DNA of 64,000 bases. Source: Sporomusa termitida (lineage in GTDB: Bacteria > Bacillota > Negativicutes > Sporomusales > Sporomusaceae). The translations under genes and the position numbers were made by a program. Of the stretch, positions 9,135-16,553 are shown in pieces (positions within the stretch are counted from its first letter, which is position 1; every line of letters begins with the position of its first letter). Below the pieces are notes generated by a model, which was not told the origin of the DNA, did no database searches, and worked only from the letters and a program-made list of their open reading frames with translations. The stretch lies in NCBI RefSeq assembly GCF_007641255.1, contig NZ_CP036259.1, forward strand, positions 3,784,501 through 3,848,500. The letters are read 5' to 3'.

Positions 9135-10361
9135 TTATTGCAAAATTTTTGCAAGCTTTTCGCGGACACTTTGAAAATGCTGCTCATTCGGTTGCTGCCA
9201 CGAGCCTTCGGCTAAATAACAATAGCGTAAATAATACAAAAACCTGTCAATTAATTGATGGTCCGGCTCTGCGTTTATAAACGGAATACTCGCTGACAGT
9301 TGCTCTGATTGCGTAACATGGCAGACCAGGTCCTTTACATTATAGAACGCATTCCCCAGTGTTATAACAGGTTTATGATGAACTAAGGACTCAATACCCA
9401 CTGTCGAATTCAGGGTAATAATCCCTTGTGCCTGCGCAATTAAGTCCGGCGTTGGATAAAAGCGCAAAAATAAGATATTATCATTTTGGTACTTTGCCTG
9501 CAAAGCAGAGTAATCTACACGGCCAAAATCGGAAGGATGCTCCTTGGCAACGAGCCAAAGATTGGCCCCGGTGATTGAGTTGTGCTGTTTTAATGCCTTC
9601 ACAACACAATCTACTAATTGCTCCATTGACTTAAAGTGCGGCGAATACAACAACACCTGCGTATCATCCTGTACCTGGAACGGCAGAAAGATAAAGTTCT
9701 CCGGCAGGATAATTGCTTCCGGTTGTCGCTTCTCTTGCTTTTTGATTAGGTTTTGATACCATTTACTCTTTATTTGCCGGAGTGGTGGGTCCGTATTATA
9801 TAGTTTTGCCAGCAGCTGCGGTTGTGGTACTATAGCATCATAAAAGGAGCGCGGCTTATTCACTAAGCTATTCTGATAGTTAACACCGGTTGGATCAAGG
9901 GTAGTTGTATCTCTTAGATAGCCATTTTCAAAAAAAACAGTCTGTTTGCCAAGTTTTCTTGCCACCCTGGCGGCAGCTGCCAAGGGAAGATTTATGCCGT
10001 TCCATACACATACAAGGTCAATAGGAACACGGCACAGGTATTTATAAAAATACAGAGTTGCATAATATGCCCGGTTTTCCAGCACTGACGGCGAATGCAT
10101 CCAGCCGCGAAAACCAGTAAAGGCGCGGGACTTTCCCTTTATTAGCAAAAAACGAATGATCTCGGCCAATTCTTCTGCAGTGAAAGCAACACATTCCGGC
10201 AGCGCCGGTTTTATCAGCGCGCCAGCAAAATCAGACAAGCCGTAATCAATATGGTAAATATTATAAGAATCATTTAAATTTGCGCCTAGTTGGCGAAAAT
10301 ACCGGCTTTGATGCCGGTTTAAAGCCACAAACAGGATTGATGGTCTGTCTTGGTTTTTCAA
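9135..10361 (-). CDS. Capsule polysaccharide glycosyltransferase, KpsS/LipB family
   Basis: A 408-residue cytoplasmic protein similar to KpsS/LipB-type capsule proteins (beta-Kdo transferases that build the lipid-linked capsule anchor in Gram-negative bacteria). Recognisable are VWNGINLPLAAAARVARKLGKQTVFFENGYL, the acceptor-side block, and a late HPSD...ITLNSTVGIESL segment typical of the family's sugar-nucleotide domain. The start codon is TTG at 10361 with AGGAGAGG five bases upstream; no ATG alternative exists nearby. It is isolated from other capsule genes, between REP elements, which may indicate acquisition. Presence of this family supports a diderm host. Confidence 0.8.
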   Translation of the reverse strand: MKNQDRPSILFVALNRHQSRYFRQLGANLNDSYNIYHIDYGLSDFAGALIKPALPECVAFTAEELAEIIRFLLIKGKSRAFTGFRGWMHSPSVLENRAYYATLYFYKYLCRVPIDLVCVWNGINLPLAAAARVARKLGKQTVFFENGYLRDTTTLDPTGVNYQNSLVNKPRSFYDAIVPQPQLLAKLYNTDPPLRQIKSKWYQNLIKKQEKRQPEAIILPENFIFLPFQVQDDTQVLLYSPHFKSMEQLVDCVVKALKQHNSITGANLWLVAKEHPSDFGRVDYSALQAKYQNDNILFLRFYPTPDLIAQAQGIITLNSTVGIESLVHHKPVITLGNAFYNVKDLVCHVTQSEQLSASIPFINAEPDHQLIDRFLYYLRYCYLAEGSWQQPNEQHFQSVREKLAKILQ

Positions 10362-10447
10362 GCTATCCTCTCCTGTAAAGAATTATAATTGTCTGGCTAA
10401 TCACTCCGCACATTACACTATATATCTCCTTGCTTAGCAAAATATAT

Positions 10448-10477
10448 CCACCTTCAAGAGTTTCCTCTTGAAGGTGG
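10448..10477. repeat. Perfect 13-bp hairpin
   Basis: CCACCTTCAAGAG pairs perfectly with CTCTTGAAGGTGG around a TTTC loop. It lies upstream of the capsule gene (minus) and far upstream of the DUF3786 gene (plus), so it is not an obvious terminator of either; it may be a leftover terminator or a leader structure. The rest of 10478-10680 shows no gene. Confidence 0.6.
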
Positions 10478-10673
10478 TTGTATTAAGAGTATAGAATGAT
10501 ATACAAAATAGTAAGAGCTAATTTTTGTACGCCAGGCGTAACTATCACCGCTTTGGGTATAGTATAAACTACTTTCTTAGAATAATTCGTTGCAGGGTAT
10601 TTTACAGTATGGGTTTGCCAATGATCCGGTTAGGCAGATTTACAGTTCCTGCTATTCCTTACCATATTTATCT

Positions 10674-10756
10674 TAGCTGTGGCCAGAAGCAAAATGAACG
10701 TCCCCCTGCTTCTGATTAGCTGTGGCCAGAAGCAAAATGAACGTCCCCCTGCTTCT
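10674..10756 (+). repeat. Tandem pair of 43-bp REP units
   Basis: Two direct copies with a period of 43 bp. Each contains a palindromic REP (10685-10713 and 10728-10756) with AGAAGCA and TGCTTCT ends around GAACGTCCCC, preceded by TAGCTGTGGCC. Same family as the copies flanking the RAYT gene 1.6 kb away. The units end about 40 bases before the DUF3786 ribosome site, so they may affect its mRNA. Confidence 0.85.
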
Positions 10757-10807
10757 GAACGGCAGTGTTTACTATAATTATAGTGCACGAGTTAGGGAGG
10801 GATTACT

Positions 10808-11452
10808 CTGGAAAGTAACTATCGTATTGCGTATGACAAAGGCTGGCAGGATCTTGAACCGAAAACGCCGGCAGAGATCGCGGCCAGTATGGATGTGCTG
10901 TATCTAAGGGAAAAACAGCAATTTGTCGTCCCCTATTTAAACGAAAATTATATTGTTGACTGTGTGAATAAAACCATCTGTAAAGAAAAAGACGGTTCTG
11001 TTCCTAAAATCGGGGCGGCGATCCTGATCCTGCATTACCTCACCTTCTTTCAGACCAGGACAGAAATAGCCAACAAGTGGGTCAGTCTAAAAGAGATTCC
11101 CAATGGGGGCATGCTCTTTTATCCGGCCTTCCATAAGGAGGCCATCGGCGGCCTGATAAAAACCTTCGGCCACCAGGCCTCGCTCCTGTTGGAGTGCGCC
11201 AAGCCCCTGGGTGGTCAGCCTGCCCGTTTTGGCGATGCCTCTGCTATCTTTAAGGTTTTCCCGAAAATCCCCCTGTGTGTGGTTGTCTGGGAAGGCGATG
11301 AAGAAATCGCGGCCAACGCCACCGTTTTATTTGACCCCTCCATTGCCCATTTTTTGCATATTGAAAGCGTTATCGGTGTCGGCGGCTATCTGGTGAACAA
11401 GTTGATCAAGCTGGCTTCACCGGATTATCGCCCGGGACATGATATTTGGTAA
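10808..11452 (+). CDS. DUF3786 domain protein, probable CTG start
   Basis: A cytoplasmic protein of the DUF3786 family, often found near corrinoid and Fe-S enzymes but of unknown function. The first ATG of the frame is at 10889 (187 residues), but the reading frame upstream encodes NYRIAYDKGWQDLEPKTPAE, which looks like the normal family N-terminus. The only start consistent with it is CTG at 10808, seven bases after a strong GGGAGG (10795-10800); no ATG, GTG or TTG occurs in frame between. With that start the protein has 214 residues. Alternative: translation from 10889 of a shortened form. It converges on hutP with a shared terminator between. Confidence 0.78.
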   Translation: MESNYRIAYDKGWQDLEPKTPAEIAASMDVLYLREKQQFVVPYLNENYIVDCVNKTICKEKDGSVPKIGAAILILHYLTFFQTRTEIANKWVSLKEIPNGGMLFYPAFHKEAIGGLIKTFGHQASLLLECAKPLGGQPARFGDASAIFKVFPKIPLCVVVWEGDEEIAANATVLFDPSIAHFLHIESVIGVGGYLVNKLIKLASPDYRPGHDIW

Positions 11453-11503
11453 TCCCCTGTTACGCCAAGCCCGCCGGAAGCTGAGTAAATACCGCCTGCA
11501 TAA

Positions 11504-11538
11504 AAGCGCCACCTTGTCTGCGAAGACATGTGGCGCTT
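11504..11538. terminator. Bidirectional terminator between DUF3786 gene and hutP
   Basis: AAGCGCCAC (11504-11512) pairs with GTGGCGCTT (11530-11538), and the interior forms a second TGTCT/AGACA stem. It lies between two converging genes and is followed on the plus strand by a T-rich stretch. Confidence 0.72.
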
Positions 11539-11559
11539 GCTTATTTATAAACCGTCTTG

Positions 11560-12012
11560 TTAGATTGGATTAATGCCCAGGCCCAGCACTTCATGCTCAT
11601 ACCCTTTAATCGGCGCCCCCATATTCCCGTACAGAGCCACCGCAATCCACTCCCCATCAGCATCATTCCCCGGCAGCTTCGTACCCCGCACAATACAAAA
11701 CAACAAACCGGCACTGCGCAATACCGTTCCCAGCCCGATCTGCCCCCGGCACATGCCGCTGTAGGCTTCGAACACCGAATGATATAAGGCATGCTCTTCC
11801 CGGTAACGCTGGTCAATAAGGCCTTCTTTTTTTGCCGCCGTCTCAACGGCCGCAAAGATCTTGGCCGAATCCATCGAGCCCACTTTGCCTTTATACAGCC
11901 GGTAACCGAATTTTTCCCCCTGCCGTTTTAAGGCGATTTCATCCTCACCGCCGGACATGATTGTTAAAATTGCCAGTTTACCCAGGCTGCCGTTATTTTC
12001 TATATTGAACAT
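11560..12012 (-). CDS. hutP: HutP, histidine-responsive RNA-binding antiterminator
   Basis: A 150-residue protein aligning along its length with Bacillus HutP (about 148 residues): YKGKVGSMDSAKIFAAVETA, YREEHALYHSVFEA, GEWIAVALYGNMGAPIKGYEHE and a GLGIN ending. HutP is a hexamer that binds L-histidine and Mg2+ and then grips RNA carrying NAG triplets four bases apart, stopping a terminator from forming. Key histidines in EHALYH and YEHE are kept. AAGGTGG precedes the ATG. In Bacillus hutP comes first in the operon; here it follows hutH, separated by an interspersed repeat. Two matching RNA sites lie upstream of hutH and the permease. Confidence 0.95.
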   Translation of the reverse strand: MFNIENNGSLGKLAILTIMSGGEDEIALKRQGEKFGYRLYKGKVGSMDSAKIFAAVETAAKKEGLIDQRYREEHALYHSVFEAYSGMCRGQIGLGTVLRSAGLLFCIVRGTKLPGNDADGEWIAVALYGNMGAPIKGYEHEVLGLGINPI

Positions 12013-12104
12013 TACTGATCCACCTTTCTTTCACTATCTGCCGCAGAAAAACTCAGGGGTTGGCAACATCCTCTTACTGCCTGTGCTTCAACCAATAATA
12101 CTGG

Positions 12105-12261
12105 TACCTTGACCGGGCTGAAATTAGGTTAGGTTGGGGAGATTTGTTCGCCCTGCAAGGCGGAGGACCGCGCATATCGGACATATGTAAGGCGACGACA
12201 ATGAAGCAGGGCGGGAAAAAATCCACAAGGTAGCCAAAGTTTTAATCCTGTCAAGGCACTA
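12105..12261. repeat. Interspersed repeat, copy 1
   Basis: Bounded by TACCTTGACCGGG and an imperfect inverse CCTGTCAAGGCA. Internal blocks GGTTAGGTTGGGGAGATTT and GGACATATGTAAGGCGACGAC recur, in inverted orientation, in copy 2 at 30044-30270. No coding content. It fills most of the gap between hutH and hutP. Confidence 0.8.
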
Positions 12262-12287
12262 GGAACAGGAGTCCCTCCTGTTCCTAG
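12259..12287 (-). terminator. Hairpin after hutH
   Basis: Perfect 13-bp stem CTAGGAACAGGAG/CTCCTGTTCCTAG with a TCC loop, about 20 bases past the hutH stop. It has no T tract on the minus strand, so termination may be weak and could let transcription run into hutP. Confidence 0.5.
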
Positions 12288-12308
12288 TATTGTACCATAT
12301 ATAGAGTG

Positions 12309-13838
12309 TTAATAAATTTTCATCGGCCCGATTGCCGCTTCTACGGCCTTAATCAGTGAGCCATCAGCTAGCAGCTGATAAATATTTTGAATATCAGGTG
12401 CTGGTATCCGGTCTTCGTCCAGATGCGGTACCGCCTGACGAATCGCTTTATGGGCAGCGCCGGTTCCCTGCCCCGGGGTCAGAGGCGCGAGAAAATCAAT
12501 GCCCTGAGCTGCTGCTAAGCATTCAATCGCCAGGATATAGCGGACGTTCTCCAAAATTTCCCTGGCCTGCCGGGCAGCAATGGTTCCCATGCTGACATGA
12601 TCTTCCTGGTTGGCTGAGGTCGGTATCGAATCAGCACTGGCCGGGTGGACCAGTACTTTATTCTCCGACACCAGGGAAGCCGCCGTATACTGGGTAATCA
12701 TTAAGCCTGAATCCTCGCCCGGATAGGCTGTCAGAAACGGCGGCAGTTCGCTCAGATGAGCATCCAGCAGCCGGTTGGTGCGCCGCTCTGAGATATTGCC
12801 AAGCTCAGCCAGGGCCAGTTTCAGATAATCCATGACCAGCGCGATCGGCTGGCCATGAAAGTTGCCGCCTGATATTGCTTCGCCGGTGTCAGGCATAATC
12901 AAGGGGTTATCGGTGGCGGCATTGATCTCAATGTTCAGGGTTTCTTCGACCCGTCGCAAGGCATCCTTCGAGGCCCCATGCACTTGCGGGACACAACGCA
13001 AGGAATAGGCGTCCTGTATTTTGCCGCAATTGACATGAGATTCAATAATCGGGCTGTTCTCTGTCAGCCGCAGCATATTTTCCGTGGTCGCCATCTGGCC
13101 GATATGGGCCCTTACCTGAGTAATACGGGGATCAAAAGCAGTCCGGGTACCTTTTAAAGCCTCTGTGCATAAAGCGGCGGCCACGTCGGCACTCTTCATC
13201 AGGTTAACGGCATCCTCCCATACCATACACCCAACAGCGGTCATGATCTGCGTGCCATTAATCAAAGCCAGGCCTTCCTTGCCGCCCAGAGCCAGTGGTT
13301 CCAGCCCGCTTTCAGCCAGGGCCTGGGCTCCGCTCATCAGCCTGCCGTTCACATAGGCCTGACCTTCCCCCAGCATAACCAGCACCATATGGGAAAGAGG
13401 CGCTAAATCGCCACTGGCGCCAACCGAGCCCTTAGCGGGAATCGCCGGGCAAATGCGCCGGTTCAAAAAGGTCAATAACATCTCCACCGTCGAGAGCTTA
13501 ATCCCCGAATAGCCTTTAGACAAAGAATTAGCCCTTAGCAGCATCGCCGACCGCACAACATCTGCCGGCAGATGTTCCCCTACCCCGGTAGCATGGCTGA
13601 GGATCAGATTTTTTTGCAGTTTTTCTCTTTTCTCTTTAGAAATAAAAATCTGGCTGAAATTTCCAAAGCCGGTGGAGATACCATAAACCGGCGTCTCGTC
13701 TTCCAGAATTCTATCGACAATGGTCCGGCTGGCCACGATTTGGCTGCGTCCCTGCTCACTTAGTCCTACTTCCGCATACTCTCTGGCCACTCTTACCACG
13801 TCTGCCAGCGTTAAGCTATATCCGTCTAATAATATCAT
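12309..13838 (-). CDS. hutH: Histidine ammonia-lyase (histidase)
   Basis: A 509-residue enzyme of normal family length. The Ala141-Ser142-Gly143 triad in GSVGASGDLAPLSH forms the MIO electrophile; Tyr in GYSLT/YGISTGFG and the QDAYSLRCVPQVHG block are the usual active-site regions. It removes ammonia from L-histidine to give urocanate, the first step of histidine breakdown. GGAGG lies seven bases before the ATG at 13838. No hutU, hutI or hutG is in the window, so the rest of the pathway must be elsewhere. Its leader carries a promoter, a HutP site and a terminator, so expression is probably raised by histidine. Confidence 0.97.
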   Translation of the reverse strand: MILLDGYSLTLADVVRVAREYAEVGLSEQGRSQIVASRTIVDRILEDETPVYGISTGFGNFSQIFISKEKREKLQKNLILSHATGVGEHLPADVVRSAMLLRANSLSKGYSGIKLSTVEMLLTFLNRRICPAIPAKGSVGASGDLAPLSHMVLVMLGEGQAYVNGRLMSGAQALAESGLEPLALGGKEGLALINGTQIMTAVGCMVWEDAVNLMKSADVAAALCTEALKGTRTAFDPRITQVRAHIGQMATTENMLRLTENSPIIESHVNCGKIQDAYSLRCVPQVHGASKDALRRVEETLNIEINAATDNPLIMPDTGEAISGGNFHGQPIALVMDYLKLALAELGNISERRTNRLLDAHLSELPPFLTAYPGEDSGLMITQYTAASLVSENKVLVHPASADSIPTSANQEDHVSMGTIAARQAREILENVRYILAIECLAAAQGIDFLAPLTPGQGTGAAHKAIRQAVPHLDEDRIPAPDIQNIYQLLADGSLIKAVEAAIGPMKIY

Positions 13839-13864
13839 GTCAGTACCTCCGTTTTTTAGAAACT

Positions 13865-13900
13865 AAAAAGGGGATAAAACTCATTACTGAGTTTACCCCC
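13865..13900 (-). terminator. Attenuator terminator in hutH leader
   Basis: On the minus strand GGGGGTAAACTCA-GTAA-TGAGTTTTATCCCC followed by TTTTT forms a complete intrinsic terminator. It ends about 10 bases before the hutH ribosome site, inside the leader, and its 5' arm begins at the last triplet of the HutP site. Confidence 0.88.
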
Positions 13901-13916
13901 TAATATCTCATAACTA
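13900..13916 (-). promoter_or_regulatory. HutP-binding site in hutH leader
   Basis: Transcript reads UAG-UUAU-GAG-AUAU-UAG: three NAG triplets separated by exactly four bases, the known HutP recognition pattern. It directly abuts the leader terminator. An almost identical site precedes the permease. Confidence 0.85.
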
Positions 13917-14037
13917 TGGGCAAGCTATCCGTTCAAAACTACATTTTCCGGAAAATCGTAAAGCAAGCTGTCCTGGCGTATTATCTTTGCCTGCCACACT
14001 CTCATATCTAGCATCTAAGGAAGGCAACTTATATATT

Positions 14038-14066
14038 ATGATAGTTGACCTGACCGCCAAAGTCAA
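14038..14066 (-). promoter_or_regulatory. Sigma-A-type promoter of hutH
   Basis: Minus strand TTGACT-N17-TATCAT. Predicted start near 14030, giving a leader of about 190 bases that contains the HutP site and attenuator. Confidence 0.65.
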
Positions 14067-14133
14067 GCCAAATATTGTACAGGCAAGGCTGTGGTAAAGC
14101 CGGTTCAGGGTGCTAATTTAATAGTTTTCTTCA

Positions 14134-15522
14134 CTATTTGGGTATTGTTGTTGATTCCTGTTTCGCCTGCGGCTTAAATTTGTAGCCAAGCCACAGAAGG
14201 ATAAGCCATAGAGGGGTCAGGTACATGGAAATGCGCCAGTCTCCGCCTAAATACCACATTATCCCGAATACCATCGCCAAAAAGCCTATGCAGACGTAAT
14301 TTGTGACCGGAAACCATACTGCCGGGAATTCAATTTTTTCGCCTGCGGCCACCTTAGCCATGCGGAATTTCATATGGCTGACACTGATCATCACCCAGCT
14401 GATAATATCCGCCGATACAACCAGGGCCATCAGATAGGTAAAGACCTGGCTTTCAATTAGGTAGTTCAAAAATACAACCAGGCCCATAAGCACGGAGGAA
14501 AAAAGTATTCCCACTACCGGTACGCCGCCTTTGTTCAATTTCTTGAACATGCTGGGAGCATTACCTTGCTGCGCCAGATTATAAAGCATCCGTCCATTGC
14601 TGTACAGACCGCTGTTATAAGCAGACAGAGCTGCTGTAATTACCACAACATTCAATAGTGCCGCCGCCGAGGAGATACCTATTTTGGAAAAGATCTGGAC
14701 AAACGGGCTGCCTTCCGCCCCGCCGGCACCTAATTGATTCCAGGGATAGATCATCAGGATGATTAACAAGGCGCCGACATAGAAAATCAGGATCCGCCAC
14801 ATCACCTGATTAATAGCCATGGGGATGGTCTTCTTGGGATTGTCCGCTTCTCCGGCCGTAACCCCAATTAATTCCGTACCGCCGTAAGCAAACATGACGA
14901 TTGCCAGGGAGCAAAGAAAACCTTCCACTCCATTCGGGAAAAAGCCGCCATAATTCCAGAGATTGCCTACACCGCTGCTGGGGCCGGCCTGCCCGTTCAA
15001 CAGGAGCAACGTACCGAAGACAATCATGCCGATGATGGCCACTACTTTTATAATGGCAAACCAGAATTCAAATTCGCCGTACAATTTTACATGAATCAGA
15101 TTAATCCCTGTAAGTACCGCCCAGCATACCAGAGCCGTAACCCAGACCGGAATGTCGGGCCACCAGAACTGGACGTATTTCCCGACTACTGTCAGTTCGG
15201 CCATATTGACCAGTATATAAGCGATCCAGTAGTTCCAGCCGGACAGAAAACCGGGGAAATCGCCCCAGTACTTATAGGCAAAATGACTAAAGGAACCTGA
15301 GACCGGCTCATCTACCAGCATTTCGCCCATGTGCCGCATAATCCAGAAAATAATAATACCGCCGATCAGATAGGAAAGCATAACTGCCGGGCCTGCTATT
15401 TGGATCGCTTTTGTTGATCCGTAAAATAACCCGGTACCGATAGCCCCCCCTAAGGCAATCAACTGAATATGCCGGTTCTTTAGCCCTCTTTGCATGCATT
15501 CTGCTTGAGAATTCTCGGACAC
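14134..15522 (-). CDS. Amino-acid permease (APC family, probable histidine transporter)
   Basis: A 462-residue, 12-helix membrane protein of the amino-acid transporter family: GLKNRHIQLIALGGAIGTGLF is the family signature at the first helix, with FAYGGTELIGVTAGEA in helix 6. Members (AroP, ProY, HutT, LysP) take up amino acids with protons. Sequence alone does not fix the substrate, but its leader has a perfect HutP site and attenuator like that of hutH, so histidine is the likely cargo. The start is GTG at 15522 with AGAGGAG upstream. The stop is TAG, showing that TAG is an ordinary stop codon in this genome. It lies 295 bases upstream of hutH on the same strand. Confidence 0.9.
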   Translation of the reverse strand: MSENSQAECMQRGLKNRHIQLIALGGAIGTGLFYGSTKAIQIAGPAVMLSYLIGGIIIFWIMRHMGEMLVDEPVSGSFSHFAYKYWGDFPGFLSGWNYWIAYILVNMAELTVVGKYVQFWWPDIPVWVTALVCWAVLTGINLIHVKLYGEFEFWFAIIKVVAIIGMIVFGTLLLLNGQAGPSSGVGNLWNYGGFFPNGVEGFLCSLAIVMFAYGGTELIGVTAGEADNPKKTIPMAINQVMWRILIFYVGALLIILMIYPWNQLGAGGAEGSPFVQIFSKIGISSAAALLNVVVITAALSAYNSGLYSNGRMLYNLAQQGNAPSMFKKLNKGGVPVVGILFSSVLMGLVVFLNYLIESQVFTYLMALVVSADIISWVMISVSHMKFRMAKVAAGEKIEFPAVWFPVTNYVCIGFLAMVFGIMWYLGGDWRISMYLTPLWLILLWLGYKFKPQAKQESTTIPK

Positions 15523-15604
15523 TTTGTTTTCTCCTCTCCGTATTACAATTTAGCATGTGACTTTCAGAACTTTTGGGTACAAAGGTCCTGAATAATAAAA
15601 AGAA

Positions 15605-15627
15605 GCAAAACTCAAATAGAGTTTTGC
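15605..15627 (-). terminator. Attenuator terminator in permease leader
   Basis: GCAAAACTC/GAGTTTTGC, 9-bp perfect stem with an AAATA loop, followed on the minus strand by TTCTTTTTATT. It lies in the leader about 80 bases before the GTG start. Confidence 0.88.
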
Positions 15628-15630
15628 CCC

Positions 15631-15647
15631 CTAATATCTAATAGCTA
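15631..15647 (-). promoter_or_regulatory. HutP-binding site in permease leader
   Basis: Transcript reads UAG-CUAU-UAG-AUAU-UAG, an exact UAG-N4-UAG-N4-UAG HutP target, three bases before the terminator hairpin. Ten or more bases around it are shared with the hutH site (AUAUUAGGGGG), so both leaders are related. Confidence 0.9.
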
Positions 15648-15692
15648 TAGGCATATATAAGTCATTTATATAATTTTCTTAACTTTAAGTAT

Positions 15693-15722
15693 ATTATAAT
15701 TTGAGTACATATCTCTTGTCAA
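15693..15722 (-). promoter_or_regulatory. Sigma-A-type promoter of permease
   Basis: Minus strand TTGACA-N18-TATAAT, both hexamers exact. Predicted start near 15686, so the HutP site lies about 40 bases into the transcript. Confidence 0.82.
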
Positions 15723-15768
15723 TCTTTTTCAGAAATACATTTTACTTTACTTACATTGTGCAAAAAAA

Positions 15769-15798
15769 GGTTTGTGCTGAATTAATTCAACACAAACC
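15769..15798 (-). terminator. Terminator of the small protein gene at 15814
   Basis: GGTTTGTG...CACAAACC with an inner TGAATT/AATTCA continuation and one mismatch; the minus strand then has TTTTTTT (complement of 15762-15768). Confidence 0.85.
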
Positions 15799-15813
15799 CT
15801 AAAGCAACAAGTT

Positions 15814-16011
15814 TTACAGAAAGTCAGAAAAGTTATCAATTTTTCCCAATACGGTCAGTGTTTCTTTGGCTTCCGCAAACGTAGTCCCCAATTTCTCCAC
15901 TTTCCTGGTGTTCGTATGCAGCAAGAGAAATTCACCATCGGCAACAGCAACCTGCTCTTCCATGTCATCACTATACCAGAAACCTGTGAAGTCTGACATA
16001 ATTATGGCCAC
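15814..16011 (-). CDS. Small hypothetical protein
   Basis: A 65-residue acidic protein (VAIIMSDFTGFWYSDDMEEQ at the start) not recognised. The GTG at 16011 is chosen because AAGGAG lies nine bases upstream; an ATG further upstream has no ribosome site and the one touching GGAG is too close. The YSDDMEEQVAVADGEFLLLH segment suggests a small beta-sheet protein. It has its own clear terminator, which supports it being a real gene. Confidence 0.7.
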   Translation of the reverse strand: MAIIMSDFTGFWYSDDMEEQVAVADGEFLLLHTNTRKVEKLGTTFAEAKETLTVLGKIDNFSDFL

Positions 16012-16097
16012 GTGAACCATCTCCTTAATTTGCTGATATAATAGAATATTCGGCAAAATTTGAGCAATTCCTGCAAACCGGCCAATTAATAACTGAT

Positions 16098-16487
16098 TTA
16101 TTCGAAAAATACTTTGCGAAAAATAGCGATCACCAGCACCACCCAGGCAATAGCCGCTACGGCAATCATCCCCAGGATATACGGCATACGGCGGCCCCAG
16201 GTTTCACTCTGCCGCTTACTCTCCGCCAATACCGGCGCCGGCAGCAGGCGCGTCAGATACAGCGCCGCCGCCGTTAACAGGGTGGCATCATCCGCAATGC
16301 CAAGCAGCGGCAGGTAATCAGGCAGGATATCGACAGGGCTGACCATATAGATAACCAGCATTGTCAGCAGCCCTTTTACATATTGGGGGGTCAGTGGATG
16401 ACGCCATGCATAATATAATATTACTGCATTATCCCGCAGGATTTTGAGCCAGGCCCAAAACCGGAACAGGGTTCCGCTCTTAATCAT
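16098..16487 (-). CDS. YkvA-family DUF1232 membrane protein
   Basis: A 129-residue protein with the DUF1232 signature YMVSPVDILPDYLPLLGIADDATLL at about residues 46-72, plus a C-terminal transmembrane helix (YILGMIAVAAIAWVVLVIAI). The family is widespread and of unknown function; it is thought to sit in the membrane. It is a single gene between the small protein and an MFS exporter. Confidence 0.85.
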   Translation of the reverse strand: MIKSGTLFRFWAWLKILRDNAVILYYAWRHPLTPQYVKGLLTMLVIYMVSPVDILPDYLPLLGIADDATLLTAAALYLTRLLPAPVLAESKRQSETWGRRMPYILGMIAVAAIAWVVLVIAIFRKVFFE

Positions 16488-16553
16488 GTGATCACCAATC
16501 CTGAAAGTTTTTATACACTACAACAGCTACAGCATGGGGCCGGCAAGCCGCTT

